Source: Rhytidiadelphus loreus | Lineage: Eukaryota > Streptophyta > Bryopsida > Hypnales > Hylocomiaceae | Assembly (NCBI GenBank): GCA_947034895.1 | Contig: OX344762.1 | Location: forward strand, 7,569,501-7,633,500 | Direction: 5' to 3' | Length of the DNA stretch: 64,000 nt | The notes under the pieces: generated by a model | What the model saw: the letters and a program-made list of their open reading frames with translations, nothing else | What the model was told of the DNA's origin: nothing | Databases searched by the model: none | Position numbers and translations under genes: made by a program | Shown here: positions 11,124 through 23,299 of the stretch, in pieces | Layout: each line of letters starts with the position of its first letter | Numbering within the stretch: position 1 is the stretch's first letter

Positions 11124-14100
11124 ATGGAGACTTTGCTATCGCATTTGTCGGAAGTGCGTATTCCTCAGTCGTGGAACCGGATCTACAAGCAAGAATGCTG
11201 CGTGTCATTTTCTACACCGGTGAGGAATTGGAAACTATCGGTCGTTTAACTTTGTCGGTTGAGCAATCTCCGTGAGATTGTATGCTGCGGATGGTTGCTA
11301 TTAATGCGGGTATGGAATCGGTCGTGGATTGTATTTGTGGTCTGTTTTGAGAGAGTAGTGCTGATTTCTCACGGCCTCGGACCGTTTTGCTGGCATTCAG
11401 TGGATTACGAACAATTGATGGGAATTGAGGTAAATTGGTCGGAAACTAGGAGACTACTATTCTTTCGGATCTGCTGATCTTAGAACGCTAACGAAAGCCT
11501 GGGAGTTCTCGTTCCTGGTAGAGTTTCCTAAGTGTGTCTTAGCCGGCACTCTCTTAAAATGGTTTATGGCACGAAGTGCTTATTCGCTACAACACTGCTT
11601 GTCATTTTCATTGAACGTGGAGAAGAGTAGAAGATCCTTCACTCGTGCGTTGCGAGACAGTAGTGCTCATTTCTCACGTCTCCGGAGCACCATGTAGACA
11701 TTTAGTGGATCGAGGAGAACCGAGGGAAATTAGTCGGAAACGAGGAGTTTAGAGTTCTCTTTTCTTATTTGTTAAAGGAGAGTCAGAGTTCGAGATTTCA
11801 AGCTCCTGGTTTAGTTGTGAAAGTATTTATGTGTAGGTACGCATTTTGGTGGCTTCTGGCACGATTATTTGGGAGTTTTCCGGTGTTCTTATTTGCGAGA
11901 ATATAGATTGTCATTTTCTCTACAGATTGTGAAGAGTAGAAGGTCCTTCACTCGATGTTTCCGAAATTGAGCACTCCGGAGTGTTCCAGTGGTTTGTTCT
12001 CGTCTTTTGGTTTCGGTTTCACAAAAATTACTCAGTCTACGATTCTTCTGTCCAATCTTCTTTTGTCAGTAGCTGAAGTATCCTTGCGATAAGACAGTTG
12101 ACCATCTGGACTGTCTTGTTTTCGGATTAGAGGCTAGGTCTTGGTTCTGAGCAAATAGTTGGCATTTGGCGACAGTGACTTGGTAGTAGAATATTGATAG
12201 CAAGTTTGTAGCAAGTTTCGCAGATTACAAACTTTCCGAACAATGCGGTGTTCGGAACCTTTTCTGCAATTTTGGGGAGTCCTATGATATTCAAGCGCAC
12301 TAGTGGATTTCTTTATTGTTTCCTTAGTCACGTAACCTGCTAAAAGGAGATACTTCACAGAGAAGCAGAGAAGTAGTTGTTTAGTGTCCCAACTTAGGTG
12401 TGACTATCAACTATTAACCAGTTACATCTGGGACGTCTGATGCAGAGGTCGGAAGGAGGGTTGTTTGTGGATATGTTCACTTTTTTGGCATTTGGTAAAG
12501 AGTACGTCACGTGTAATTATGTAAAGACTGGGGATCCAATTTACTTGAACATTCAAGAAACACCGAAACAATTAAGTGATAACCGGCCACATAAGAAACC
12601 AACATTACTGGCTACTGGTACGGAATCTTAATCCTCTGATTTATTAACTGGAACTTACTCTCAGTCCATGCTTGCCGATCCATTTAAAAATGTCCACGTG
12701 AAGAACATGCCATTGACGTGTAAGCAGTTAAAACTCGAAATTCATTAGTGTATTCTATCCCTGCTTTGGTTCAGTAGCGCAGTGACGGATATTTTGTATT
12801 TTCTTGATCTTACGATTTCTTTGTGAACGGCAGGAGTTGAAGGAGGTTTTTACTCCAAAGAACCGGAGTACGAAGAAACTTATAGCATTTTCATATTGCC
12901 AGATTTCATCTCTCTTCCTTATCCTAGTGTGGAGCTTCCAGAAAAGGTATCATAGTTTGCTTATAAGCCGTGCCTCTTGACTGAGGAATTTTTATTTTTC
13001 TGAGGTGTCATGAAAGTGACGCCAAAAGATTACAAGGTCACATGATATCTATTGTCTCAACTCAAATCGGATTAACTCAAATCGCAACCCGAATTGTCTG
13101 CATTGTACGATCCATTGTGCCATGTTTACTCTTGTATTCTCTGAGACCTCGTTGCACGTAGTTTATATGAGATTGTTCGGTCTTAACCAGTTAATTTGCA
13201 TTGCGATTAACAATTTCAGCCATAGAATACATCTATTAGGCGAATACGGTATCGATAGTTTCTCATCTTATTTGCTCTCGATGGTCCTTGCTCTTATTTT
13301 GTTGAAATTCAGGTTAGGCTGGCAGTAGATGGAGTACTTACTGCCGTTGGTGAAGAAAGAAAGGAGCTGGTCGCTGCTTGGACTGCTGATAAGAAGCAAG
13401 TAAGCCCGTATTCCTTGGCGTTGCAGCAACTGAGAAATGGAGTGACAGTGCCACCTACTGGATGGAAATGCTCTAAATGCGACAAGACAGAAAATCTATG
13501 GATGAACCTCACAGATGGAACCATTTTATGTTGGCGTCGTAACTGGGATGGGTCGGGGGGCAACAATCATGCTTCAGAACATTACCAAGAGACCGGTTAT
13601 CCATTGGCCGTGAAGCTTGCAACAATTACAGATGATTTAGAAGGAGCAGGTACTTTTACCTATTTATGCGTGTATGCTCTTTATTATACAAAGTACGGCA
13701 TGTTTTGCTCATTTGTTTCTTCCCTGATTTCAGGGATCATGGCTGAATCTCGGCTATCCCTGTTTCATGTCGCACGAGGGTTGAAAACGCAGGATCTGAA
13801 TAAAGAGAGCAAATCTGAGTTTACAAGACTGTGTCACAGACGTATATTCTTACGCCGAGGATGACATTGTGGAGGATCCGTTGCTGGCAGATCATTTGGC
13901 GCATTTTGGAATTGACTTTTCAACTTTGAGGAAGGTATGTGTTCTATCATACTCGTGCTTACCGAAGTCATTTGAAATCTCTTGCTTGTACGTAAATGAG
14001 CACAAAGGTAACCTAATATATTTGCTGTTGAATTTACTCGGTTAACTCTTATTATGGATCTATGCTTCACCGAATTCCCTTTCAACAAATCCTCGCTAGT

Positions 14101-17100
14101 TATATTACTTCATGTTTTTCATTTCTACAATCTATGAAAATGAACTGCTTATACCAGAAAGTTGATGGTTGTGTTAAGGTTTATCATTATTAGGTCAAAT
14201 GAAGTGACTGTTTCGCTGCTTTTGTGTTATCTTGCTTTCGTAGTTACCTATTACTAATGGAATCGAAATAAATTTTTGTCTGCAGACAGAAATGACAACT
14301 GCAGAACGAGAGTTAGATCAAAATACCAATTTTGATTGGAATAGAATTCAAGAGAAGGGAAAGGAACTTGAACCTCTCTTCGGGCCAGGCTTTACTGGGC
14401 TTTCTAATCTTGGTAACAGGTATATAATTGTACTCAAAAGAGAGGTGAGGATGACGCTCTTGTTTTTGTTTTGAACAGTCCTAAACAAAATTTCTTTGTA
14501 TTTAGTGAATATGACACTAAAGTTGGTGGCTGTCCGTGTGATTCTTTATCGTAAATGTTATCTGGTCCTTCCTGCGTCTGAGCATCCTCACTGATTTATG
14601 GATGCAGCTGCTACTTGGCATCTGTCATGCAAGCTGTATTTTCGACAAAAGATTTTCAAAGATTGTAAGTTGATGCATTTGTCAGTGATGGTCTTTCTTC
14701 CTGCTATATGTTAGTAACGGTACTCAGCGGTAGTTATTGGAACTGCCAGCACTTTTTGCTATATTCAAAAGACAATATTGAGGCTTGAATCCCTTGCAAG
14801 TAAAGACTCGATACTTGTCTGAATTGATTCTGCAGTTATTATGAAAATATGAAGTTGGATGATGCTTTCAAGCAGGCACCTGCAGATCCTACTCGTGATC
14901 TTCATATGCAGCTGTATGTTGTTCAAACTCTTTTCATCAATTCTCTGGATTACTGAATGTTACACATCTGAAATCCATTTTCACCTAAGTTTTAAGAAGT
15001 TTAGAGTAGGGCGGTGTTGCAGTTTAAGCATACCGGTATCCTTCATGTTCAAAATATTTGAGGACGTAAGCTTTTAGTCCATTCATTTCTTACTACTGCT
15101 AAGTGACGCCAATATTTGTTCAACAATATAATTCATAAAAATTCAATGACATGCCACTTATCTTGAATACATACAATTCAATGACAACCATATACATTCG
15201 ACACGCTTTTTTTTCCACTCGCTCACGCACTTACCTTCTCACTCGCTGTCTTTGATCCTGTTGTGACTTTCTCAGAATCCTCTGGATACCACTAACTCTT
15301 CTAGACTGGACAATTTTGAAATGGTACTTGCTTTGTTCATTACCTGAAATAGAACATAGAGTACTCTGGAACTCACGGACAATAATGTCACTGTTGCTTT
15401 GTTATTTGGCTGCAGATCGAAGTTAGCACATGGAATATTGTCCGGAAAGTATTCAGTTCCTTCAACTATGGTAGCAACATATATAATTAACTTTCTCATT
15501 TCAAATATGCGTTCGCTGCATTGCCTAATTGTTCTTCTCTAACGTCTGCTGCTGACTTTAGCACATTTACATCGTACAGTTTCATCAAATATTATGTGAA
15601 TTCTTATTTTAGAAATGTTACTTTGCGTGTGTTATTGTATTCCTTTTCTTCCAACTGTGACTAACTAGTTCAATTCCTTCATCTTAGAGGCTGGAGAGTG
15701 AGGCAGCCGAGGAACCAAAAGACAAAAATGTAATGACTGAATGCCTTGTATGTGTATTGTGGAGGAAGATTTTGTTCCATTGTGCATGTCATCATTCTCT
15801 GTTGTGCTACTTGATCCCCTTTGGCATGGTGACGCAGTTGTATGAATTGTTTGTTGTCATCGCGTCTTTCTAAGATTTTTCTACCTTATATGCATACATG
15901 TTTCATGCTTCTTCTATGCGACTCTAGCAGACAGTCTCATGTTGTAGGGCTTATGGAGAATTAAAATGGATACTGTTGATGCAGGCCCTTACATCTTTGT
16001 TGCAGGGACAAGATGGTATCCCACCTCGCATGTTCAAATCTCTCATTGGCACAGGTCATCCAGAATTTGCAAGCTCCAGACAGCAGGTATGTTCGACTCT
16101 GGGCTCCACGCCTGCTTGCACAATATGTCAAGAAGAGATAAATGTGAAGTTCACACATACTGATTGACTTTCCTCATTATTTTTCTCATGGACGGACTGA
16201 ATCTTGATTTGAATGCTATCAATTTGATGAGGTTATACTATTGAGTGTATGATTACAATCGCTGATCTTGTTTTCCTTCCGTTGGATGTGTGAGCAAGAT
16301 GCTCAAAGTTCTTTGATCTTTACTTTCCTGACGTTTTGTTTTGTTTTGCTTTCAGGATGCTTTAGAGTTTTTCCAGCATTTAATGGCTCAGGTGAAGGAA
16401 AGTCATGTTGCCGATGCTTGGGAAGATCCATCCCGATGCTTCGAATTCTGCGTGGAGGAAAGAATTATGTGTTCTGTGACCAAGAAAGAGAATTACACAT
16501 GGAAAATGGACAATGTCCTATCATTACACGTACCGTTGAGCGCTGCTGTTAACAAAGGTGCACAACTTTATTTATCACGCCGATACCTTTGTTTTATGTA
16601 CCTCAATTCTTAGATTCTATATTTTGACATATTCTGCTGACTGTTTCGTTGGTGCAAGCGAGGGTGCAAGTTATTTGCTGTGTCTCGGAAGCGTCACTTT
16701 TTTTTGCGGCAGAAGTGCTGAGGCGTTCTGTTATGTGTAGATGAAGTGACTGCATATGAAAAAAGAGTGTTAGAGAAAGAGCTCGCTGGAGAGAAGTAAG
16801 TGGTTTCTTCATTTCAGATTTTAAATTTGTTGAACAATGTAGTGGCGTTAGAGTCTGCCTTTGCGAGCACAATAATTGCTTGAGGGTAACTAACCTTTCT
16901 TTTCTCGAGGAATTCGATTCTCATTCAAGTCATTGACCAAACATCCCCTCACCTGGTATGCCCAAGTTCGAAGTATCTGTCTCCACAGGTATCTATTCTT
17001 TTGATGAAATTTGGTTGCTTTCTACTCGGAAAAGTCAGAAACTAGCACCTGAGGTTTACTTTAATAAATAAAAATTCAGATCTGACGAAGAGATAGTCTG

Positions 17101-19561
17101 CCCAAGAGTACCACTAGCTGCATGCTTGGAAAGTTATTTTGCTCCAGAAGAAGTTCAAGATTTTTACAGCAGTGCCATTAATGCAAGGACAACAGCAATC
17201 AAGTACATTTCATGGACTTTCTAGCTTTTGAATAAAGTGAAATGTTCATATCATGTCTGGGTTCGAACCTTTGAACAGAATCTTGCAAGTGCATCATCAA
17301 GATTCTTTGTTGTCAAACATTTTCCAAACAAAGTTGTTACAGACAGCGAGCTAATGGTATGCCGTAGTCTGACTTGCTGTACTTCTTTTGCTAAATAATT
17401 GTGTTTGAACGAAAATTACTTGCTGTGGCAGGACAAGACGATTAGCTACTTTCCCAAACTACTTGGTACTTCATATGATGAAATTTGTGTTGCCAGCTGG
17501 TTGGGTTCCCAAAAAACTTGGTATGTACCTCAATCTGTAGCAAATTGGAAATTGGACTGATTTTACATTATTCTCTGCTCGACCAAAAATTTCATTTTTG
17601 TTTCCCACTTGGATGCTTCGAATTGGTTACAATAGCCAGAGAAAAATTTAAATGCACTATTCTGGGTGCACGTTACTTACTACTTTGCCAATACCTAAGG
17701 CAAGACGCTAAATCCTCCATTCAAAGTGGCACCAGCAGGGTGAAAACGCAGATTTTCTAGGGTAAAAGTAAAATCTTGCCCCCTATTTTGTGCAAGGAGA
17801 ATTGACCCCCTCATTGCCCTAGTCAACTTAGGTTTGAAAAAAAAGCCCCTATGTTGTGCCAATTTTTTGGTAATTCTTGCATCTCCTGAGAGTAATTTGG
17901 GGCCTCTGATTGCAAATATGATTTCAGAATTTCAAAAAAAAATTAAGCCTTGCAAATAAAAAATTCCAAGGTTTGCCCTGGAAGGGCAGTGAGGGGGTCA
18001 ATTCACCCTGGCCCTATTTTGTGCCGTCTTTAGGGTATGTTCTGGAATCCCCATGGCTAATTTAAGGTCTCTGATTGCAAATATGAATTTAAAATTTGCA
18101 AATTTTATCATGTGCGGCAAATAAAAAAAGTTTCTGCGTTTTCCCCTGGGTAAATTCACCCTGCTGGTCCCACTTCGAATGGAGGATTTAGCGTCCTCCA
18201 TACCTAAGCTTGTGCCGGAAAGGCACCAATGGATTTCCCCTCCAAGATATTCATTGCTAGATTCAATCTGTGGTGTAATTCGGCGGGAACTGCGTTGACC
18301 ATTTTGACTATAGGTAATAGGACTGCTCTTTTCAGGATTTGGACCACAGTGTGAAGTCGCCTTAGTGTCTTGGAGTCTTTTGGATTTTGAGTATTTTAGA
18401 GCTAGACAAGGTTAATGAGGGTATCGATGTGGGATACTAATGGAGTGAGTTGGCTGCAGATGTTTTCGTGGATGTTCCTGATGAGATTGACATTAGCGAC
18501 ATGTGCAGAAGCGCCCATACGCCAGATGAGCAGCTTTTGCCTGGTCTGTATTTTCTCTTTTCGTGGATTATTTGATTTCTTATTTGTTATTTGTTAAATG
18601 TCGTGAGAATTTTTTATATTTCTTTTCCGTTTTGTGTCTGTTGTGCTGGAGGATAAGATAGTTTTGTTTATGTTTTTAGTAAGACTTTCTGATTTGTACG
18701 TACTGAAAAGAAAATCGTGGACATTTTTCAAACAATGTTAGTAAGCTACTTTTGTGTATTGTACGAGCTGGACTCTATGAATATGCTTGGGATGAGATTA
18801 ATGGGAGATGAACTATGTTTTATTTTCACAGACGCAATTCCAGAGCAAGCTGGCCCAACTCCAGATCAGGCAATTGTGTCTCAGTTGGTAGATATGGAGA
18901 AAGCAGCTGTTCAGACGCTCAATAATGATCTCGAAGAGGCTATGAATTGGCTTTTGCCACATATGGATGATTCAGGTTTGTTACCTTTCTGATTTCTCCT
19001 GTCCACAAGCTGGTGGTATCATGAGTATATTATTTAAAATGTTTTTCAAAGGTTGCGCAATGACTACACCTTGAATCACCCTGAGGAATCAGTAGCTGTG
19101 GAGCTTGACGTGGGAACGGGCAATCGCGACACTCAAGAAGAGGTCGACGTTGCCGATGACTCTGGAAGTAAGACTTGCACAACTCTAAGCGCGTTGTTTT
19201 AAGTATGCATCAGCAATTGCGTGGTCCTTAACCCTTGAAAATCACCTTACAGTGTTTGAACCTTTTAGAAACGACCTTACATCAAGACTCTGTTACTGCT
19301 CGAGTAGACCTGAATACGTCTCCCTGGTCGTGCTGCTACTTCGATTCCTATGCTGCAGGATACCAGCTATTAGCGTTTGTGAGTCACATGGGGACAACAC
19401 GAAGTGGACACTATGTTGCACATGTCCGGAAAAACGACCGCTGGGTTATTTTCAACGATTGCAAGGTTGCGCTGTCAAGGAATCCGCCCAAAGACGAGGG
19501 TTACCTGTACTTTTTCCAACAAATTCCTTCCAAAAACATGAACGAAACCTCTACCCCTTGA
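11124..19561 (+). CDS. UBP14: Ubiquitin-specific protease, USP5/UBP14 (isopeptidase T) type
   Basis: Cytosolic/nuclear thiol protease that dismantles free polyubiquitin chains from the exposed C-terminus. Exons: 11124-11219, 12446-12617, 12834-12946, 13313-13649, 13840-13934, 14286-14419, 14608-14664, 14836-14913, 15416-15470, 15688-15729, 16006-16086, 16356-16557, 16741-16795, 17080-17202, 17432-17520, 18460-18543, 18832-18975, 19093-19167, 19359-19561. All junctions are GT-AG and phases agree, giving 744 residues; the plant enzyme is usually near 800. ZnF-UBP (about 170-245) keeps WKCSKC, its third Cys and NNH ligands. The Cys box LGNSCYLA (catalytic C317) is split by intron 6. The His box is SGHYVAH (H695), followed by WVIFND. 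Two UBA domains are expected between exons 16 and 19: the first lacks its GF loop (QLVDMEKAAVQ) and the second is essentially gone. Exon 18 uses the only acceptor I found that keeps frame. The start METLLSHLSEVRIP matches the family N-terminus. Confidence 0.92.
11349..11960. repeat. Diverged tandem duplication (about 307 bp) in intron 1 of the ubiquitin protease
   Basis: Two matched landmarks recur at the same spacing. AGTAGTGCT(G/C)ATTTCTCACG occurs near 11354 and again about 307 bp later, and GAAGAGTAGAAGRTCCTTCACTCG occurs near 11622 and 11929. The unusually long first intron (1226 bp) therefore contains about two diverged copies of one unit. Whether it acts as an intronic enhancer cannot be seen. 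Confidence 0.65.
17700..18199. mobile_element. Non-autonomous TIR transposon (Mutator-like MITE) in intron 15
   Basis: About 500 bp lying between two copies of ATACCTAAG (17691-17699 and 18200-18208), a 9-bp target-site duplication. The ends are inverted repeats sharing GACGCTAAATCCTCCATTC and AAGTGG, ACCAGCAGGGTGA after it, with a one-base length difference at the tip. A second, inner inverted pair (CCCCTATTTTGTGC) and a direct repeat (CTCTGATTGCAAATATGA) lie inside. A 9-bp duplication with G-starting ends fits the Mutator superfamily. No transposase is encoded, and the short open frames crossing the ends are not genes. It sits wholly in an intron of the ubiquitin protease and leaves the flanking splice sites intact. 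Confidence 0.85.
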
Positions 19562-20399
19562 CTGTCATGGTCTAAGGGATATTCATCATCCCATTAATCT
19601 CCACCCATTAGTGGCTGCATACAACGAAAGTGACAGCATAAATGCAAATCTTGAAGGTAAAGTCGACAGGAGCAAGCCAGAGCTGATGAAATTGAAGTTC
19701 TGAATTCATGTTGCACCAATGGATGAAAAGCTTGTCTCAAGTTCAGGTAGAAATATCTCAGGAAAACAGCGACCTAGGATGTACAGAGTTGACGAACTTT
19801 CTTTTCAAATCTGGAAGAGCCATAGACTTTGTCCGTTTCAGCCACTGCTACATGATGGCAGAAGACAAATCAATCAACACCCGTCTTTCGTGAACTTCAA
19901 GCTATTTACGCAGAGAAGTGGCGAAAACGAAAAAGTTAAGCGAGGCCAAGTGTTTGTCATGCTCCTATCCACTGATGTTTCTTCTGTAACTTTGACATAT
20001 GATACTCCGTATTATTAGGTCACTACACCTACGATCATCAGAATAAGTAATTGAGATAAACAACTTCTAATTTGCACTAATTCTTAATTTGTACCATTGC
20101 CATAACATTATACCGTTCAAACCATCATGCATCATTGTGGCCTATCCTTCATCTGCTTAATGCCCTTGCACGATGAACGCCAGAAAAGGCTAACACTTCA
20201 ATGGTTGACAACAAAAGAAGCACAACCAGTAACCAATCCTGTCCCAGACTACAGGAAAGTGGCCATTGCATGGCCTTAAGTGAACTCTTCTACTCTTCAC
20301 CAACCTGGATCCAACATTCTAGGTAAGAACTAAGTACCAACTAGAGGCAGAATTCAATGTGTAGTATATCCTTCGATAATAGACTCCAAAGTGACACGC
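19562..20399. other. Tail-to-tail intergenic region between UBP14 and eIF3k
   Basis: About 840 bp holding the convergent 3' untranslated regions of the ubiquitin protease and of eIF3 subunit k. Small open frames here show no recognisable protein signature. Confidence 0.6.
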
Positions 20400-23139
20400 T
20401 CAAACTAACACAGGGAGGATCTTTGCAACATGTTCCAAAGGAATGCTGTCTGCAGTGTTCCGTCTCAATACTGGTTGGTTATCCTCGTTCAACGGCAAAA
20501 CCACCAACTGCAATCAAGAGCAATGAGAAAATTAGTTCTCACAACTGAGTGTTCCACGAGCCAAACCATGCATATACAGACATTATCTAACCATTCTGAA
20601 GTGGAGGGAAACTAGACCAAAAACTGCTTCTCTTTCATCAACGCCTATTATTAATAGTAACTGATCCAGGTAAAAACAATGTACTAAGCTAATAAGAGGC
20701 ATGACAGTATAGGAATCAATTTACCTTCCCTCCCTTTTCAAGAATCCAACCATTGTTGTTTACTTGATGCTCCAAAAACTTATCCAACGACAACCCTTCC
20801 ACATTGATGGCCTGCAACGATGTTTTCAAGTTCAGAACAATCTTAGAAAGAAAAGGTTCCGGAACAGAGCTTAGTCCATCCTCCTGCAAAACACAACCCA
20901 TCGAAAATCTGAACACTAAAGTAACGATGCAATTACTTCTGGCACTCACCTCAGCCAGAATTGATCGAGGCAGGCGTTGATAAGTGATTGACAGCACATG
21001 AATAGCATATCCCTGAATAGCTTGCTCAAATCCTGAATAACCAGAAACACGGTCAAGCTCCATGAAAAATTTCATGCTCAAACATCTAAATAGGACATGC
21101 ACACAATTTTCATCACGAAGTTCAGTGGATCAATTCATTCAAGCATGCCGCAAGTGAAAAACTCAGAATCTAGACTCCGCTTCCCTAAAGCCTACCTCGT
21201 AAGGTGCTGAGCAAATGCACCACCAAAAAAACGAAAAGAAGATAATACAACACCTCTCATACTCTTACCCGGAATAACCCCAAGAATATCCCTATTTCTG
21301 TTAGCCTCGTCCCAGAACTCCCGAAATCGAGAAGTCTGCTTGAAGAAAACACAAAGACGACAAAAGATCCTCATTACAATTAGTTTAACATCGTACAGTC
21401 TCTTCAACACTGGCAAAAGATGTCAGCAAGTGCACTAACAAAAGTGGCCTGAAGAGGGAGTACCCACTATAAAAACTAGATGTAGCACGCTACATATCAA
21501 GGCAAGTGTAGCAGACCAAATGAAACTGTAAATCCACACATGACATAACACATTCAAAAAACAAATTAAAAAAACAACCTTACCTCTAAAAAGTGTGCTA
21601 GAGTGGCAAGGGTTAAGAAGGTCTCCTCCTGTTGCTGAAATTTTGTTCGTCAAGAAATACCAACAAAGACACGTACTAATTGTTGCAGTGCTACACTTTA
21701 CATACCCCAACAATCATGCACACGAAAGACATGCTGAGGTATTCAGATAAAAATAAACTGATGCTAGTCTTTACAGTTAATTTCACAAATATACATCCAT
21801 TGTAGCTGAACACAGTTGTAATTCATACAACACTTCCAGTAATATCGGTTAAAGGGGATACGAGTCTTTCCGGGATCAAAAACATGCACAGGTTGAAGTC
21901 TGTGGCAGGCAGTGCCATCAATGCCTGCACAAAAGATCCACCAATCTCCCGTATAAGCTACGAAATTAAACACGAAATGCCTTATTAACAAGTCCACACT
22001 CTTAGTTCCACATTCTGATGAACAAGCTGCTCCAGCACCCCTAGAAAAACAATCACTCGTGCTTCGTACTAAGGCTTCACGACCAAGATGCTGGTGTCAA
22101 GCCCATACAGTCGAGGCCTAGGAAAAGAAATTCGTTGAGAAACTCCACTCTTACAAGCCACATCGCCAAGGCAAGAAACTCACCTTCGCAAGCACCTTGA
22201 TGATGATGTGAACATTCATGCGAGCTGGTTGAAACTGCAAAGGCCAAAAAATAAGATAAATATTTACTGTTCGCACTCAATTGTACGAAAAAACGGTTTA
22301 AATATTCTAGTATTCCATTCCGACATTTCTGTAATTGTAAGCGCCCCTGCCGAAAGGCCTACATAAAGCAATCCAGTATACCAACACTTCAACGACATAT
22401 TCAATGTAACTGTGACGAAATCACTATCACTTCTAACTCGTCAACCTGCTTCCAAAGACGAGAACTGGAAAATCCTGTGGACGGGCTAACCTTCAATAAA
22501 ACAAGCATTGCATTGAAGGCGGGATAATACGAACTTATCCGGAGAAATCTGAATGAACCTCTAGAGGGACGCCAATTTTAACAACTACCGCATACATATA
22601 TTGTATCCAAATTGTTCCCAGCTCCAACAACAACTTCATCTTTCGGTGTTGAGAGCAGAAAAAATTGTAATTCGCAATTCCACACTGAACACTGTGACCT
22701 TAAAAACTGAAGAGCAAAGAGAGAGTATGAAGAAGACCTGGTAAAGACGGAGGAGGCAAAGGTTGCAATCCAGGCTGTATGTTTGCGTTGCAACCTACAA
22801 CATTACCAGCGCATACAAATCGAGAATATCAGAAACAATATTCGAAAATCCTTTCCCCAAAACACAGGTGCAATGCGAAAAAGTCCCGAATTGAAAAGAT
22901 AGGGTTGACATTATTTTTTTTAAACTAGCGAAAGAATAGCGAGAAGAAATATAAGATGACTCCTCCATCTACGCCAACAGACAGAATTCCGAAAAATTTC
23001 ATCATAGATCGTTATCGACGCCAGTTACCTGCTCTTCGACATAGCTCTCCAAGTCCGGCAGGATGTCGGGATTGTAGGGGTTCAGAGCAACCAGCTGCTC
23101 GATAGTGAAGATCTGCGGCGGGGACGGAGCTCCTGGCAT
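20400..23139 (-). CDS. TIF3K1: Eukaryotic translation initiation factor 3 subunit k
   Basis: Subunit of the eIF3 complex, which loads mRNA and initiator tRNA on the 40S ribosome in the cytosol. Nine exons on the minus strand: 23139-23029, 22794-22738, 22234-22184, 21924-21862, 21634-21584, 21335-21269, 21032-20950, 20811-20725, 20507-20400. Every intron is GT-AG and the frame is continuous, giving 225 residues; the plant protein is about 226. Diagnostic stretches: FTIEQLVALNPYNPDILPDL at the N-terminus, TYSLDCNLCLLRLYQ, FREFWDEANRNRDIL, FEQAIQGYAIHVLSITYQ, LDKFLEHQVNNNGWILEK and, at the end, NTADSIPLEHVAKILPVL. These cover the helical-repeat and winged-helix PCI-like halves. The start at 23139 matches the family N-terminus; an in-frame Met further upstream is ignored. 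It is complete and looks functional. Confidence 0.96.
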
Positions 23140-23279
23140 GATGATCCTCAAAATTACAGCTGCGCCTCGTCCAAAAATCACGCAAAGCAAATGGGGAAAA
23201 TGGTGGAAGCGCGCAACCGAGCTCACTTCAGAAACCAAACAATCGGAGTTCCGTCTTTGCAGCGCAGGGGACTGAGTGG

Positions 23280-23288
23280 AACCCTAAA
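23280..23288 (-). promoter_or_regulatory. Telo-box-like motif upstream of eIF3k
   Basis: AACCCTAAA lies about 140 bp upstream of the eIF3k start codon. Such motifs are common in promoters of plant translation-machinery genes. A single short match is weak evidence. Confidence 0.35.
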
Positions 23289-23299
23289 ATCTCAGGAGG

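Noticed and set aside
13415..13864. Reading through the UBP14 exon 4 donor into the next 200 bp as coding
   Set aside because: Splicing at 13649/13840 restores the conserved DVYSYAEDDIVEDPLLADHL; the read-through sequence is unlike the family.
17253..17275. GGGTTCGAACC resembling a tRNA T-arm
   Set aside because: It lies in UBP14 intron 14. No acceptor stem, D-arm or anticodon arm can be paired around it.
17203..17431. An extra coding exon after UBP14 exon 14 (NLASASSRFFVVK frame)
   Set aside because: It does not match the family. Direct joining of 17202 to 17432 gives the expected KTRRLATFPNYLVLHM in phase.
17485..18201. Open frames crossing the MITE ends (both contain a DAKSSI-SGTSRV string)
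   Set aside because: They are the two inverted repeats of the same element read in opposite strands, partly overlapping UBP14 exon 15; not a gene.
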